NCBI RefSeq assembly: GCF_005870035.1
Contig: NZ_SWJG01000001.1
Coordinates: 2,459,731 to 2,523,730 of the forward strand
Reading direction: 5' to 3'
Length of the DNA: 64,000 bases
DNA from: Spirosoma lacussanchae
GTDB lineage: Bacteria > Bacteroidota > Bacteroidia > Cytophagales > Spirosomataceae
Part shown: positions 53,242 to 61,867 of the stretch, piece after piece
How the letters are laid out: each line of letters starts with the position of its first letter
Position numbering within the stretch: the stretch's first letter is position 1
The notes under the pieces: model-generated
The model's database searches: none
Seen by the model: only the letters and a program-made list of their open reading frames with translations
Told to the model about the DNA's origin: nothing
Made by a program: the position numbers and the translations under genes

Positions 53242-54330
53242 ATGAATGAATTTACCGGCATCTGGATACCGGCCGAAATACTGGCGCTGGACGACCTGAA
53301 CCTGACAGAAAAGGTGCTGGCGTCTCAGGTGCTGATGCTGTCGCGTACGGGTGAATGTACGGCGAAGAACGCGCACCTGTCGGCTCAGGTTGGACTGACC
53401 GAAACGAGTATCAGCCTTACCCTGAAGTCGCTCAAAGCGAAAGGCTACATCTGTATCGAAGATGGCAAGGACAAGGGTAACAAGCGCCAGATGTACCCCT
53501 CTTTAAAAATCTTAAATACCCTGTGTAAAAATCTTAAAGAGGGGTGGGATGGTGTTAGCCCCCCCTCTTTAAAAATCTTAAAGAGCCTGTTTAAGATTTT
53601 TAAAGAGGCTACCCAAGAATCTTATACACCCTATTTAAAAATCTTAAATACCCTCTTTAAAAATCTTAAAGAGCCATATATAAGGAATGAAAATAAAGAA
53701 GAAAGTAAAATAGAAAGTAAAGAAGAAATAGAGTGTGTACCGGTCAGCGCTGACGCGCCGACTCTTTCACCAACTGATGAGGCTGTTGATCTCGAAGAAA
53801 AAAAAGAAAGCCCCCAACCCCCAGTTCCGGCCGCCCCCCTTCCCCCGGTCGAGATCGAGCCCGCCACCCAGCCCGAACCAGCGACTGAACCGCCCGCCAA
53901 AGCGCCCCGGTCCCGGTCCAAACCCAGCGCCGAGCCGACTATCGTAACCCGCATTCGGGATCTGATCAAATCCCGTAACGAAAGCTACTACTGGGAAGGC
54001 AAAGACGCCGGGGCCGCTGCCCAGCTGGCCACCAAGCTCCGAAGCGCCATTACCCAGAAGTCGGGTACCTGTACCGACGACGACATCATCAACGCGCTGA
54101 CGGTCATGCTCGACCGAACGGCCGAACTCAAAGAATACTACCACTTCGCCAGTATGGCCCGGTTAAACAGCCAATTCAATGAAATCATCACCCAGCTCAA
54201 ACGACCAGCCGCAACGGTCGGCATCAACAACCCAGGCGCTTACTCACGTCTCCAGCGACCAACAGACGCCGAATTTGCAAGCGCAATTGATGAGCTTGCT
54301 GAGTTCAAGTACCGTCGGTTCAATTCTTAG
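53242..54330 (+). CDS. Replication initiator-like protein (lambda O-like) containing the origin
   Basis: A 362-residue protein. The N-terminal part (about 15-75) is a winged-helix/HTH domain: LNLTEKVLASQVLMLSR...LSAQVGLTETSISLTLKSLKAKGYI. Residues about 87-144 are encoded by 17-bp DNA iterons and read as LKIL(N/K)-x-L-x-K-type repeats. A Pro/Glu-rich linker (about 165-235) leads to a C-terminal helical domain. Like lambda O, it could bind its own gene at the iterons and start replication. The sequence is not recognisably homologous to O; the analogy is in layout. Confidence 0.7.
   Translation: MNEFTGIWIPAEILALDDLNLTEKVLASQVLMLSRTGECTAKNAHLSAQVGLTETSISLTLKSLKAKGYICIEDGKDKGNKRQMYPSLKILNTLCKNLKEGWDGVSPPSLKILKSLFKIFKEATQESYTPYLKILNTLFKNLKEPYIRNENKEESKIESKEEIECVPVSADAPTLSPTDEAVDLEEKKESPQPPVPAAPLPPVEIEPATQPEPATEPPAKAPRSRSKPSAEPTIVTRIRDLIKSRNESYYWEGKDAGAAAQLATKLRSAITQKSGTCTDDDIINALTVMLDRTAELKEYYHFASMARLNSQFNEIITQLKRPAATVGINNPGAYSRLQRPTDAEFASAIDELAEFKYRRFNS
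53500..53670 (+). repeat. Iterons of a probable replication origin
   Basis: The consensus TCTTTAAAAATCTTAAA occurs at 53500-53516, 53523-53538 (variant), 53566-53582, inverted at 53590-53606, then 53632-53648 (variant) and 53654-53670. A degenerate half copy is near 53614. An A-rich stretch follows at 53681-53733, a likely DNA-unwinding element. The order iterons then A/T-rich segment, within the initiator gene, matches lambda ori. Confidence 0.75.
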
Positions 54331-54985
54331 CCAGCCCAACAGCCCCGCCAAAATGATTCTGGCTGAACTGAAGCGCGAAACCTCGCTGGAGAAGGCCCAC
54401 GAATCGCCTAAAATGGTTGTCGTCAAACAGCGGATCGGCGAAGAAAACCTGCACAAACTGCTGTGCTTCATTCTGAAGGATTTTCAGGATAGTCTGAAGA
54501 TCACCAACCCGGCCAATGAAATGTCGGCATCGGAAATCTTCGAAGCGGCCGACCGGCTGATGGGAACGCGGGAAGGTGAGTACGGCTACGAAAGTGTATT
54601 CGACATCATCATGGCCTTCAAGCACTTCAAAGCCAATCCGTTCGAGCTGTTCAACGCATTCAGCGACATCAAGCTAACTAAGATCATTACCAACTACCTC
54701 GAACTGAAAGCCGATTTTCTGGAAAAACTCAACCGCCAGCCCGGCCGGGATGCCCAGAAAAAAGAGCCGCTGACGCTCGATCTGATCCGGAGTGAATACG
54801 CGCTTTCTCAGGCTGGACAGCCCACCCAGGGCGACGCCATCAACCAGCAACGCCGTCAGGAAGACTTGAAGCGGCCCGCCAACTGGCGCCAGGATGAAGC
54901 CTACCGGAAAGTGCTGGCCAGCCGTGACTGGTCGAAAGGCTATCAGGCTGAAGATACCTCCTACGAAGACGTAACCGACAACTAA
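54290..54985 (+). CDS. Prophage protein after the initiator, possible helicase loader position
   Basis: The ATG at 54290 gives 231 residues and overlaps the initiator gene by 41 bp; an ATG at 54179 would overlap by 152 bp and adds a low-complexity start. The product is helical (VVVKQRIGEENLHKLLCFILKDF; SVFDIIMAFKHFK). No domain recognised. In lambda-like phages this slot holds the helicase loader; no Walker motif is visible here, so that role is speculative. Confidence 0.6.
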   Translation: MSLLSSSTVGSILSQPNSPAKMILAELKRETSLEKAHESPKMVVVKQRIGEENLHKLLCFILKDFQDSLKITNPANEMSASEIFEAADRLMGTREGEYGYESVFDIIMAFKHFKANPFELFNAFSDIKLTKIITNYLELKADFLEKLNRQPGRDAQKKEPLTLDLIRSEYALSQAGQPTQGDAINQQRRQEDLKRPANWRQDEAYRKVLASRDWSKGYQAEDTSYEDVTDN

Positions 54986-54993
54986 TCACCCGA

Positions 54994-55530
54994 ATGAACC
55001 AGACCCCCACGACCGACGACCAGCGCCCGATGATGAAGACCTACCCCCTTGCCAGCCGCAAAGCCCGTTACTGCTTCGGTATCGACCCGGACCTGATCAA
55101 GAACGGTGTTGCTATCTGGGATACGTCCCTGCGCCGAATCATTGACAGCCGGACGCTAACGTTTGCCCGGACGCTTCAGCACATTCAGTCCTACCCCAAA
55201 GACGAGGTTCTTGTCTACGTCGAAGCGGGCTGGCTGAATAAAACCAAAAACTTTCACGCGGTCCATTTGCCCGACCGGCTCCGCAAAGCTGACCCGTCGG
55301 CTCAGGTTCGCTACGTGTCGGCCGTTCGGGAACGCATCGCCCACGACGTTGGCCAGAACGCAGCGGCCGGCAAACTGCTGATTGAGATGCTGACCGAACT
55401 AGGCTACGCCGTCGTGACTATCCAGCCGACAGCCCGCAAATGGAAGCCCGAAGACTACAAAAAGTTTACCGGGCTCGACTGCAAGAACCAGGAGCGCATT
55501 GATGCTGCAAGGCTTGTCGTCGGTCTCTGA
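54994..55530 (+). CDS. RuvC-like Holliday junction resolvase
   Basis: A 178-residue protein with an RNase H-like pattern: GIDPD (Asp31), YVEAGW (Glu77) and RIDAARLVVG (Asp170), the spacing expected of RuvC-type resolvases. The product ends soon after the last acidic residue. It probably processes branched replication or recombination intermediates. Confidence 0.72.
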   Translation: MNQTPTTDDQRPMMKTYPLASRKARYCFGIDPDLIKNGVAIWDTSLRRIIDSRTLTFARTLQHIQSYPKDEVLVYVEAGWLNKTKNFHAVHLPDRLRKADPSAQVRYVSAVRERIAHDVGQNAAAGKLLIEMLTELGYAVVTIQPTARKWKPEDYKKFTGLDCKNQERIDAARLVVGL

Positions 55531-55603
55531 TCACTCTTACCGCGCTAAGAGTAAACGACCAATCAGCTTTCAACCCAGTTTTCACCTATAACCAATTCAA
55601 ACC

Positions 55604-56122
55604 ATGTGGTATCAATCCAAAGTAAGCTACCGGCTGCAGGATAACTTCGGCAAATGGAAATCCTACACTGAGCAGTATTTACACGATGCTGTCTCGTTCA
55701 GCGACGTCGAAACCCAGATTTACAGTGTACTGGAAGGGCGTTTGACCGACTTCGAAATTAAGGGCATCAGCCTGGTTAAGTTCGAGGGCGTCTACGAACC
55801 GCACGTTGGGGGCGATTTCTACAAAGTCACCATCCTGACCGAAGACACGATCGAAGACAAAAAATCGAACAGCGCCCATCTGGTAGCCGCTGCCGATGTT
55901 GTCGACGCGGAGCGCCGGACGGAGAAGTATATGAGCGGCTGGCTGAGTAACAACACGATCATTGCCGTTGTCAAATCGCCTATTCTGGGCGTGTGGCACC
56001 CCTTCAGCGAAGACTGGCAGAACGATTTCAAATCCCGTCAGGCCGATCTGGCCGACAGTGGCCGCGAATCAGCCGACGTCAACCAGATGAATATTCCCTT
56101 TGGCGAACCCGTAGAAGCCTAA
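55604..56122 (+). CDS. DUF4494 family protein
   Basis: A 172-residue protein with the DUF4494 pattern: MWYQSKVSYR at the start, TEQYLHDAVSFSDVETQIY, and VLEGRLTDFEIKGIS. Common in phages and mobile elements of Bacteroidota; function unknown. A 7-bp hairpin without a T-run (55533-55552) precedes it. Confidence 0.85.
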   Translation: MWYQSKVSYRLQDNFGKWKSYTEQYLHDAVSFSDVETQIYSVLEGRLTDFEIKGISLVKFEGVYEPHVGGDFYKVTILTEDTIEDKKSNSAHLVAAADVVDAERRTEKYMSGWLSNNTIIAVVKSPILGVWHPFSEDWQNDFKSRQADLADSGRESADVNQMNIPFGEPVEA

Positions 56123-56181
56123 CCCCAACCCCTGCCGGCATGGGCCTGACCGCCTGTGCCGGTAGTAACCAACCACATCCA

Positions 56182-56577
56182 ATGAACGCAATTGACCCCC
56201 GCGACCTGATGGTAGGCGCGTATGTGATGTATGAAGGCCAGCCCTTTAAGGTAGACGACATATCCCTAGTTCAAGGAGTATCGCTGAGTGCCGGATACAA
56301 CTTTATTTGCGATGTTTCTTTTGCCCGACTCCAGCCCATACCCATAACGCCCGAATGGCTGGAGCGGTTGGGGTACACAGAAAGAGCCGCGCTGGGCGGA
56401 ATGAAATATACTCCCTCACAAGGAGAAGCTGAAGTCTATTACTATCGCTCTAAAGACTCCTACCGACTTCTCATTTGCAGCGAGCAGATTGCTTTAACCA
56501 GCGTTCACCACCTGCAAGTCCTAGTCTGGCACACTGAGCGCGTAGCCCTCACGCTGCCAAATGGCCAAAGTCACTAA
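56182..56577 (+). CDS. Prophage protein of unknown function
   Basis: The ATG at 56182 (MNAIDPRDLMVGAYVMYEGQPFKV) gives 131 residues. It resembles a small family common in Bacteroidota phages (LRIGN-like start; PIPITPEWLERLGY). Function unknown. It overlaps the next gene by 17 bp. Confidence 0.65.
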   Translation: MNAIDPRDLMVGAYVMYEGQPFKVDDISLVQGVSLSAGYNFICDVSFARLQPIPITPEWLERLGYTERAALGGMKYTPSQGEAEVYYYRSKDSYRLLICSEQIALTSVHHLQVLVWHTERVALTLPNGQSH

Positions 56578-56785
56578 ACAACCGGTGCGGGTCGTAGCGG
56601 GCCTGCACCGGGAACACAAAACGTACTTCCGGATCACCATCTACGACAACAACAGCATCCGGATTGAACGCCCGTTCTGCTCACTCGCTACCCGTCAGGA
56701 GTGGCCAACCCTTGATGAAGATAACTGGACACCGCACTACCATCTGATACACTCAATCATTCCGTTTAAAACCAACCAATTATGA
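56561..56785 (+). CDS. Small prophage protein of unknown function
   Basis: A 74-residue basic protein (VRVVAGLHREHKTYFRITIYD), overlapping the genes on both sides (17 bp before, ATGA after). Not recognised. Confidence 0.5.
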   Translation: MAKVTKQPVRVVAGLHREHKTYFRITIYDNNSIRIERPFCSLATRQEWPTLDEDNWTPHYHLIHSIIPFKTNQL

Positions 56786-57219
56786 ATAATCTACAGAAGT
56801 TAACCGAATTGCAGAACAAGATTGGCTACGTAGCGGGTGAAGTACACCCGGTTGCTATGCTGGGTTTGCTGGGCGAATGTGGCGAAGTAGCCGGAGCTGC
56901 TAATTACATGACACCCAAGGCGAAATCGTTAACGCAGGATGGCTTTTTCGACTTTACCAAAACCTGTCAACAGTTTGTCGATGTGGCTGCTGACATCGAT
57001 GCGTTTAAAAAGCGCCTGCGTGGTAGTCAGCCGGGCGAAATACATTTTGCCGTAAAGCCGGATGAGTATGAATTTAACGGCGAACTGGCTGATCTGTTTT
57101 ACTACCTGAACGCGGTTGCCATTGGTCGGGGGCTAACGATTGAGGACTTAGCCAAAATCAGCTACGATAAGGTAATGGCGAAGCGCGGGATCGTTCGGGA
57201 AGGCGACCCGGCCCGGTAA
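56782..57219 (+). CDS. MazG-like nucleotide pyrophosphohydrolase
   Basis: A 145-residue all-helical protein with MazG/dUTPase-type acidic helices: LLGECGEVA in the first and ELADLFYYLNAVA in the second, matching the EExxE/ExxD metal-binding pattern in loosened form. Such enzymes hydrolyse (d)NTPs or ppGpp; phages use them to tune host nucleotide pools. Confidence 0.78.
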   Translation: MNNLQKLTELQNKIGYVAGEVHPVAMLGLLGECGEVAGAANYMTPKAKSLTQDGFFDFTKTCQQFVDVAADIDAFKKRLRGSQPGEIHFAVKPDEYEFNGELADLFYYLNAVAIGRGLTIEDLAKISYDKVMAKRGIVREGDPAR

Positions 57220-57228
57220 TAACGCTCC

Positions 57229-57271
57229 GGACTATTTTTAGCCGGAAAAGTGGAATATTTTTAACCCGAAA
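57229..57271 (+). promoter_or_regulatory. Direct repeat upstream of the membrane protein gene at 57282
   Basis: GGACTATTTTTAGCCGGAAA (57229-57248) and GGAATATTTTTAACCCGAAA (57252-57271) match at 17 of 20 positions with a 23-bp period, ending 10 bp before the ATG. A protein-binding site is plausible; no promoter consensus is clear. Confidence 0.45.
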
Positions 57272-57281
57272 TTGTAAAACG

Positions 57282-57623
57282 ATGAAGCTACTAATTAACC
57301 TCATAGGCGCAGTGATCATAGCCGCCATAGTTGCCGGAGTTTCTTACATGCTGTATGGTATGTACTATAACTTATATGGCCACAAAAACACCTACGAAAT
57401 AACGCAAGAGGTGTTTGCCGAGACCGAGGGAGATAGGATACCCGGTGCGTATCGAATCGAAACAAAAGGTGATTGGTATTGGGGTCGTAGCTACCTTGAA
57501 TACGATCGAGCTTACCAGCACAATGCCTACGCGTCGGCCAGCAATCTGGATCAGCGTCTGAAAGACGAATACGCAAAAGCAGAGGTTCGCCTGAAGATCA
57601 TACAGCGCGCCCGAAGTCGATAG
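57282..57623 (+). CDS. Small membrane-anchored protein
   Basis: 113 residues: an N-terminal membrane helix (about 5-28, LINLIGAVIIAAIVAGVSY) and a soluble domain rich in Tyr and acidic residues. Possibly a periplasmic domain held to the inner membrane. Not recognised. Confidence 0.6.
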   Translation: MKLLINLIGAVIIAAIVAGVSYMLYGMYYNLYGHKNTYEITQEVFAETEGDRIPGAYRIETKGDWYWGRSYLEYDRAYQHNAYASASNLDQRLKDEYAKAEVRLKIIQRARSR

Positions 57624-57661
57624 TAAACGCGCCTGTTTTAACTGAAAAAACTAAATAAGCC

Positions 57662-57892
57662 ATGTATTTACACATTCCCAGCCCCCCATTTGAATGTTCG
57701 GCCTGCGGAGCCGTTAACAATGTTGATGTTGTCAGTAGGGAAGAATCCAACTCATCGGGTCTATATCAGGTAGGGTATGTTCGCTGTCGGTCGTGCCGAC
57801 ATGAGCGGGAAACCAGCCGGGTCACCCTGTACCAGAGCAAAGCCGTTACCTATCAACTGCATGAAGACTTGAATAAAACGCGCGTCTTTTAA
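57662..57892 (+). CDS. Zinc-ribbon protein
   Basis: A 76-residue protein with CSAC (17-20 region) and CRSC (about 40-43), a four-cysteine zinc ribbon. Function unknown; last gene of the early operon. Confidence 0.65.
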   Translation: MYLHIPSPPFECSACGAVNNVDVVSREESNSSGLYQVGYVRCRSCRHERETSRVTLYQSKAVTYQLHEDLNKTRVF

Positions 57893-57960
57893 CTCATCCC
57901 TGGAGCTGCCGAAGACCAACGCACCGCGTCGGGGTTTGATGTAGGCAGAACGGGGTTACA

Positions 57961-57993
57961 AAAAAGCCGCTCCCGAACCCGGGGCGGCTTTTT
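57961..57993. terminator. Bidirectional terminator between early and late prophage operons
   Basis: AAAAAGCCGC (57961-57970) pairs with GCGGCTTTTT (57984-57993) around a 13-base loop (TCCCGAACCCGGG). It ends both the rightward early operon and the leftward late operon. Confidence 0.85.
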
Positions 57994-58020
57994 ACATTCA
58001 ACTAACCTCAAACTAACTAC

Positions 58021-58608
58021 TCAACCGCCCGGCGGCCCGGCTGTTCTTACATGCTGTTCATACGCTTTGGGCAGCTTACGATGATAGCCGCCCGCCCGGT
58101 AGTTGCTCCCGTTGTAGATCAGCGCGAAGCCGTCCCATTCGTGATCCCGTAATTCGTCATCAATCCCTTTGGCTTTGACAAACCGGCAAAATGCCAGTAG
58201 CTGCGCGGCTTCGCCGGTTTTAAAGTCGTCAACCATTGCGTGTACCGACGCGTACCCCAGCAGTTCGTAATGAATGCCAAGAATCTGGAACATACCCCAG
58301 CTACACGACTGCAAAGCCGCGTCAATGTCGAGAGTCATCGCCACCCGTAGCCGGTCGTACTCGCCGTTTTGCCCGCCCTTATTAAACCGCCCATCCGCGT
58401 AATACGGATGCGAAATGGTCGGATGGGACCGGTCGAACCGGCGATTGGTCAGCTTACGAAACCAGTGACCTTCGAAGCGAATCACCAGCCGACCGCGCAC
58501 AAACCCCGCGCCCCGGCTTTCGACCTGCTGCACGGCTTTGATTTCAGCCACACCGGTACGCAGCAGCCGGGCCGCGGCCTGATAATCGGATAGGGTAAGC
58601 GTTGTCAT
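58021..58608 (-). CDS. Endolysin: N-acetylmuramidase (DUF3380 type)
   Basis: A 195-residue muramidase matching the DUF3380/PF11860 type: IKAVQQVESRGAGF with the catalytic Glu30, a central VIRFEGHWF, and SWGMFQILGIHYELLGY. It cleaves the glycan of peptidoglycan at the end of infection. No signal peptide, so it needs the holin for release. It is the last gene of the leftward late operon. Confidence 0.9.
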   Translation of the reverse strand: MTTLTLSDYQAAARLLRTGVAEIKAVQQVESRGAGFVRGRLVIRFEGHWFRKLTNRRFDRSHPTISHPYYADGRFNKGGQNGEYDRLRVAMTLDIDAALQSCSWGMFQILGIHYELLGYASVHAMVDDFKTGEAAQLLAFCRFVKAKGIDDELRDHEWDGFALIYNGSNYRAGGYHRKLPKAYEQHVRTAGPPGG

Positions 58609-58618
58609 ACGTCAGGAA

Positions 58619-59086
58619 TTAATTAGCGATAACCAGTCCCGTAACCACCAGCGCAGCCGCGCCAACGCCAGCCAGTACCGGCATTACCCTGCCCCGGTAG
58701 AATCGACCGAACCGGGTTCTGGGTACCCACGTGTCATTATCGGCTTTCATGGCCGCCCGGTCGCGTTCCGCCTGCTCACGCAGCGCCGTTTGCGTTCGTA
58801 CCTGCTCACCAGCGGTTCTGGTTAGCTCTGTGACGCGTTCGTCTATCTGGATGAGTACTTGGTTGCTGGATCGAGATAACGTGTCGTAGGCCATTTGTGC
58901 GCGTTGGAGCCGGGCCGTGAGTGACTGGTTTTGCCGTTGCAGGTCTTTCGCCTGTAAACAGCAATCGGGCGTCAGGTTCGTGTATGTCTGCGCGCTGGCA
59001 ACAGCTGACGCCAGCAGGACCAGAAAGGCGACCGCAAAGGCCAGCCAGGTAAAATACAGCACGGGTTTTAACAGTCGTTGTATCAT
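58619..59086 (-). CDS. Small membrane protein with coiled coil, spanin-like position
   Basis: 155 residues: an N-terminal membrane helix or signal (FTWLAFAVAFLVLLASAVASA), a coiled-coil periplasmic part rich in Arg/Gln/Glu, and a hydrophobic C-terminus (VLAGVGAAALVVTGLVIA). Near the endolysin, a spanin role is plausible but the C-terminal helix is unusual. The start overlaps the stop of the previous gene by one base. Confidence 0.55.
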   Translation of the reverse strand: MIQRLLKPVLYFTWLAFAVAFLVLLASAVASAQTYTNLTPDCCLQAKDLQRQNQSLTARLQRAQMAYDTLSRSSNQVLIQIDERVTELTRTAGEQVRTQTALREQAERDRAAMKADNDTWVPRTRFGRFYRGRVMPVLAGVGAAALVVTGLVIAN

Positions 59087-59541
59087 TAGAATTTGCGGTT
59101 TTTGGAGCGGTTGATAATATCCCGGTTGCGTTGTTCTTCGTCAGTAGGTGGCTTGGGCGTCAGGGCGGGCTGCTCAGGGGTTGGCGGGCTTACCGGCTTT
59201 CGGTACCACATCAGCGCAAACAGTCCGGCCGCTACCAGGCCGACGATCAACCCGAACGGTAGCGCCCGTTTCCAGACAATAGCCCGGTTTTCGGCCGTCT
59301 TAAAGGCATCAATGACCGACAGGGCGGCCATGAGCCCCACCAGCAGGTAGGCCCCGGCGGATAGGTAGTGGTCGTTTTCGGGCGTGTAGATCATCATCGC
59401 GGCCGAGCCGACGATGATCAGCGAGAGGGCGGCCACGATGAGCCGAATAGCCATGGGCGTTTGTTTGTCGAGCGCCCCTACCTCCAGCGCCAGCCAGACG
59501 CCAGCGCTTAACCGGATTCCAATTTCTGCATAGAACAACAT
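59086..59541 (-). CDS. Prophage membrane protein of unknown function
   Basis: 151 residues with about four membrane helices (segments near 5-22, 33-52, 62-78 and 93-111) and a Pro-rich C-terminus (PPTPEQPALTPKPPTDEE). Gene order places it between the likely holin and the coiled-coil membrane protein. Not recognised. Confidence 0.6.
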   Translation of the reverse strand: MLFYAEIGIRLSAGVWLALEVGALDKQTPMAIRLIVAALSLIIVGSAAMMIYTPENDHYLSAGAYLLVGLMAALSVIDAFKTAENRAIVWKRALPFGLIVGLVAAGLFALMWYRKPVSPPTPEQPALTPKPPTDEEQRNRDIINRSKNRKF

Positions 59542-59545
59542 AGCG

Positions 59546-59926
59546 TTACACGTTAGGGCCGGGCGGTTCCGGCGTTTTAAACTTCTTGATCTCAGCCAGC
59601 ACCTCCCGAAAGATCAGCTTGACCGTTGCGCCGGGGGACAGATCGCGCAGCTGCTCTCCTTTCTTCTCGACAATGCTGACGATCAGCGAGGAGAAAAATG
59701 AACAGATGCCCGCTACCCACCAGCCCGACAGCAGCGGAAGGCCCGACAGGTGAATAATAGCGCCGGTCGTACAGGCGCCGATAACCATGCCGTAAATCAG
59801 TTCGCTGAGCGCTTTGAGCGGGGCCAGGCTTTCGCCCCGAATCAGACGCGCCAGCGACCCGGCGAACAGCATGACGAAAATCACCACGTCCGGGGCGATT
59901 CGGTCAGCAAAAAGGTTCGGATTCAT
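59546..59926 (-). CDS. Probable holin
   Basis: The ATG at 59926 (MNPNLFADRIAPDVVIF) gives 126 residues; a start four codons upstream is possible. Three hydrophobic segments with a charged C-terminus (KKFKTPEPPGPNV) and position near the endolysin fit a class I-type holin. Family not named. Confidence 0.6.
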   Translation of the reverse strand: MNPNLFADRIAPDVVIFVMLFAGSLARLIRGESLAPLKALSELIYGMVIGACTTGAIIHLSGLPLLSGWWVAGICSFFSSLIVSIVEKKGEQLRDLSPGATVKLIFREVLAEIKKFKTPEPPGPNV

Positions 59927-60003
59927 TCGGTTTCTCATAGGGGAGTGAACAGTGGGGTGTGCGGTGGTGGGTAGAAGTGTAGGGCAATCCTGGTATTGTG
60001 TAC

Positions 60004-60282
60004 CTACGGCTGATTGACGCGGGCGGCAATATCCGCTGAGCTGGACGTACCGGCGAACTGGGGGAAAATGACGCCCCCGATCAAAAAGGCTACGGTCGAG
60101 CTACTCGTCAGCCAGTCGAGCCAGTCCGGTACGGCAATGTTTTGCTGAATCAGTACGGCACTGATGGCAGCCGTTACACCCGACAGCCATTGAAGTTTTC
60201 GCATGAACTTGGGCGTTCCGGCGTTGATCCGGACATAGGCTTCTTTCAGGAATTTGATGATTGACTGGATGATTGATTTCAT
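60004..60282 (-). CDS. Small prophage membrane protein
   Basis: 92 residues: an amphipathic N-terminus (SIIQSIIKFLKEAYVRI), then two membrane helices (WLSGVTAAISAVLIQ; STVAFLIGGVIFPQF). Similar to phage holin or holin-like proteins in size, so it may be part of the lysis system. Not recognised. Confidence 0.55.
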   Translation of the reverse strand: MKSIIQSIIKFLKEAYVRINAGTPKFMRKLQWLSGVTAAISAVLIQQNIAVPDWLDWLTSSSTVAFLIGGVIFPQFAGTSSSADIAARVNQP

Positions 60283-60340
60283 GGCGAATCTGATTAAATC
60301 GGTTTTGTAATTCTCGTTCGGTGTCGGTGTCGTGCATGGG

Positions 60341-61867
60341 TTAGCGTCGGAATCGGTCGCGTAGCCGGGTCCGGGTTTTGGGTTGATTGGCGGCCGGGTT
60401 GCGGTCGCGGGTTTTGCGTCGACGGCGCATCGGGAAGGCGATCAGCAGCAGAGAAAACTGAATGTTCCGGCTGATTATCTCGTCGCGAATAGCCTGAAAA
60501 ATCTTGGTGTTCCCCGAATCGTTCGGGTGGATGCCATCCGTTAGGTCGGTCGCGGGAATCAGGCAGGTACGGGTAGAGCTGATAAAAATTACCTTCGGGT
60601 CGTTGACGCTGGCTACGGTAGCCGATAGGGCCGCGCTGCGGGTTACCAGTCCAGCCTCGTAACCTGCGTTGGTAACCGGGAACGGGGCCAATACTAGCAT
60701 GGTCATGTCCGGGTAACGCTGCTGCTTATGGCGAATCATGGCCAGTAAATTAGCCTGGCTCGTCGCTACCGGAACGCTTTGGGCCTCGTCGTTAATGCCG
60801 CCTTGTTCGTAGACGAATACGCCCGTCTTGGTGTCGAAGTCGTAGCGGTTATCGAACGCGCGCAGGGCTTCGTGGTCGCTGCTGTTGCTACCCGAAATAG
60901 CCTTGTTGATGCGCCGGATGCGGTAGCCGCGTACGTCGCGTAGCCAGCAGCGAAACTGCATGGACCACATGGTTTTATACGAGGTTGCGCCCGTACCGAA
61001 CGTAATCGACGTACCGCAAATGGGCATAATGTTCGGCGCGGAGTAATCCGTGTCGCAGTCGATCAGATAGCCATTACCAGCGCCCGAAATTGACACGGTA
61101 ACCAGCGGAGCAACCGTTACGGTAATGGCGGGCAAACTCGCGTTATTGGCCAGAGTCGTGCTGCTGGTCGCCGTATAGCCGCCCGACGTGGTAGTAAAGC
61201 TCCAGCCCGTTCCGGTCGCGCTCACCAACCGGACGCCCGAGGGCAGGGCGTCGGTAACCGTCGTTACGCCCGTCAGACTCGCGCCCGAGGTGTTGGTGAC
61301 TGTAACCGTATGGCTGTACTGCCCGTTACTCAGGACGGTATTATTGGCGGGTTTTGCGGCCGACAGAGCAACCGAACCCTGCGTAGCGACCGCCACGGTA
61401 GAGAGCGGGTCGGCGTCTAGTACGCTGGTGATGTTGAACGAAAAGGCGGGCATGCCGGGCCGGACCAGCGCACCGACCGGCACCGTTGCCGTTCCAGTTT
61501 CACCACCGGCCACGAACGCGTTAGACGTCACGGTGCTATTACCTACAGCGTAGTAGCCGTAAACCGATTTCATGCGCGTTTTGCGCGTGGCTGAAATCGA
61601 TACGCTTTTCAGGTAGTACGAAAAACCGTTCGGGGCTGAGAGGTTGCCTACCCCTTGCCCGCCCGACGAGCTAAGCCCGGTCCATACGATATTATTGGCC
61701 TCGACAGCGGTAGGCCAGATTTGCCCCTCGCGCAAGCAACGCTGTTCGATGTCGTCGTTGGTCTGAACGATATCCAGCTTGCTATTCGTGATCGTCGTAG
61801 GGAAACCCGTCTGACCGAAACCAGCCAGCGATAGCAGGGAGAATAGGGCAATCAGTACAAGCCTCAT
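60341..61867 (-). CDS. Exported SGNH hydrolase with DUF11-like domain, phage tail context
   Basis: A 508-residue protein with a signal peptide (MRLVLIALFSLLSLAGFGQ). Residues about 165-255 form a DUF11-like beta repeat (NNTVLSNGQYSHTVTVTN). From about 280 on there is an SGNH esterase domain: GTSIT (Ser287; the usual D of GDS is T), Gly326, GGIND (Asn359) and DGIHPND (Asp444, His447). The C-terminal 35 residues are very basic. An esterase acting on host surface sugars would suit a tail protein, but the signal peptide is surprising in a virion component. Confidence 0.8.
   Translation of the reverse strand: MRLVLIALFSLLSLAGFGQTGFPTTITNSKLDIVQTNDDIEQRCLREGQIWPTAVEANNIVWTGLSSSGGQGVGNLSAPNGFSYYLKSVSISATRKTRMKSVYGYYAVGNSTVTSNAFVAGGETGTATVPVGALVRPGMPAFSFNITSVLDADPLSTVAVATQGSVALSAAKPANNTVLSNGQYSHTVTVTNTSGASLTGVTTVTDALPSGVRLVSATGTGWSFTTTSGGYTATSSTTLANNASLPAITVTVAPLVTVSISGAGNGYLIDCDTDYSAPNIMPICGTSITFGTGATSYKTMWSMQFRCWLRDVRGYRIRRINKAISGSNSSDHEALRAFDNRYDFDTKTGVFVYEQGGINDEAQSVPVATSQANLLAMIRHKQQRYPDMTMLVLAPFPVTNAGYEAGLVTRSAALSATVASVNDPKVIFISSTRTCLIPATDLTDGIHPNDSGNTKIFQAIRDEIISRNIQFSLLLIAFPMRRRRKTRDRNPAANQPKTRTRLRDRFRR

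Noticed and set aside
53500..53670. CRISPR array
   Set aside because: The repeats are short, A/T-rich, irregularly spaced, one is inverted, and they lie inside a coding sequence; iterons explain them better.
55533..55552. Hairpin ACTCTTA...TAAGAGT as a terminator
   Set aside because: No T-run on either side and the operon appears to continue through it; may be an RNA structure but not supported as terminator.
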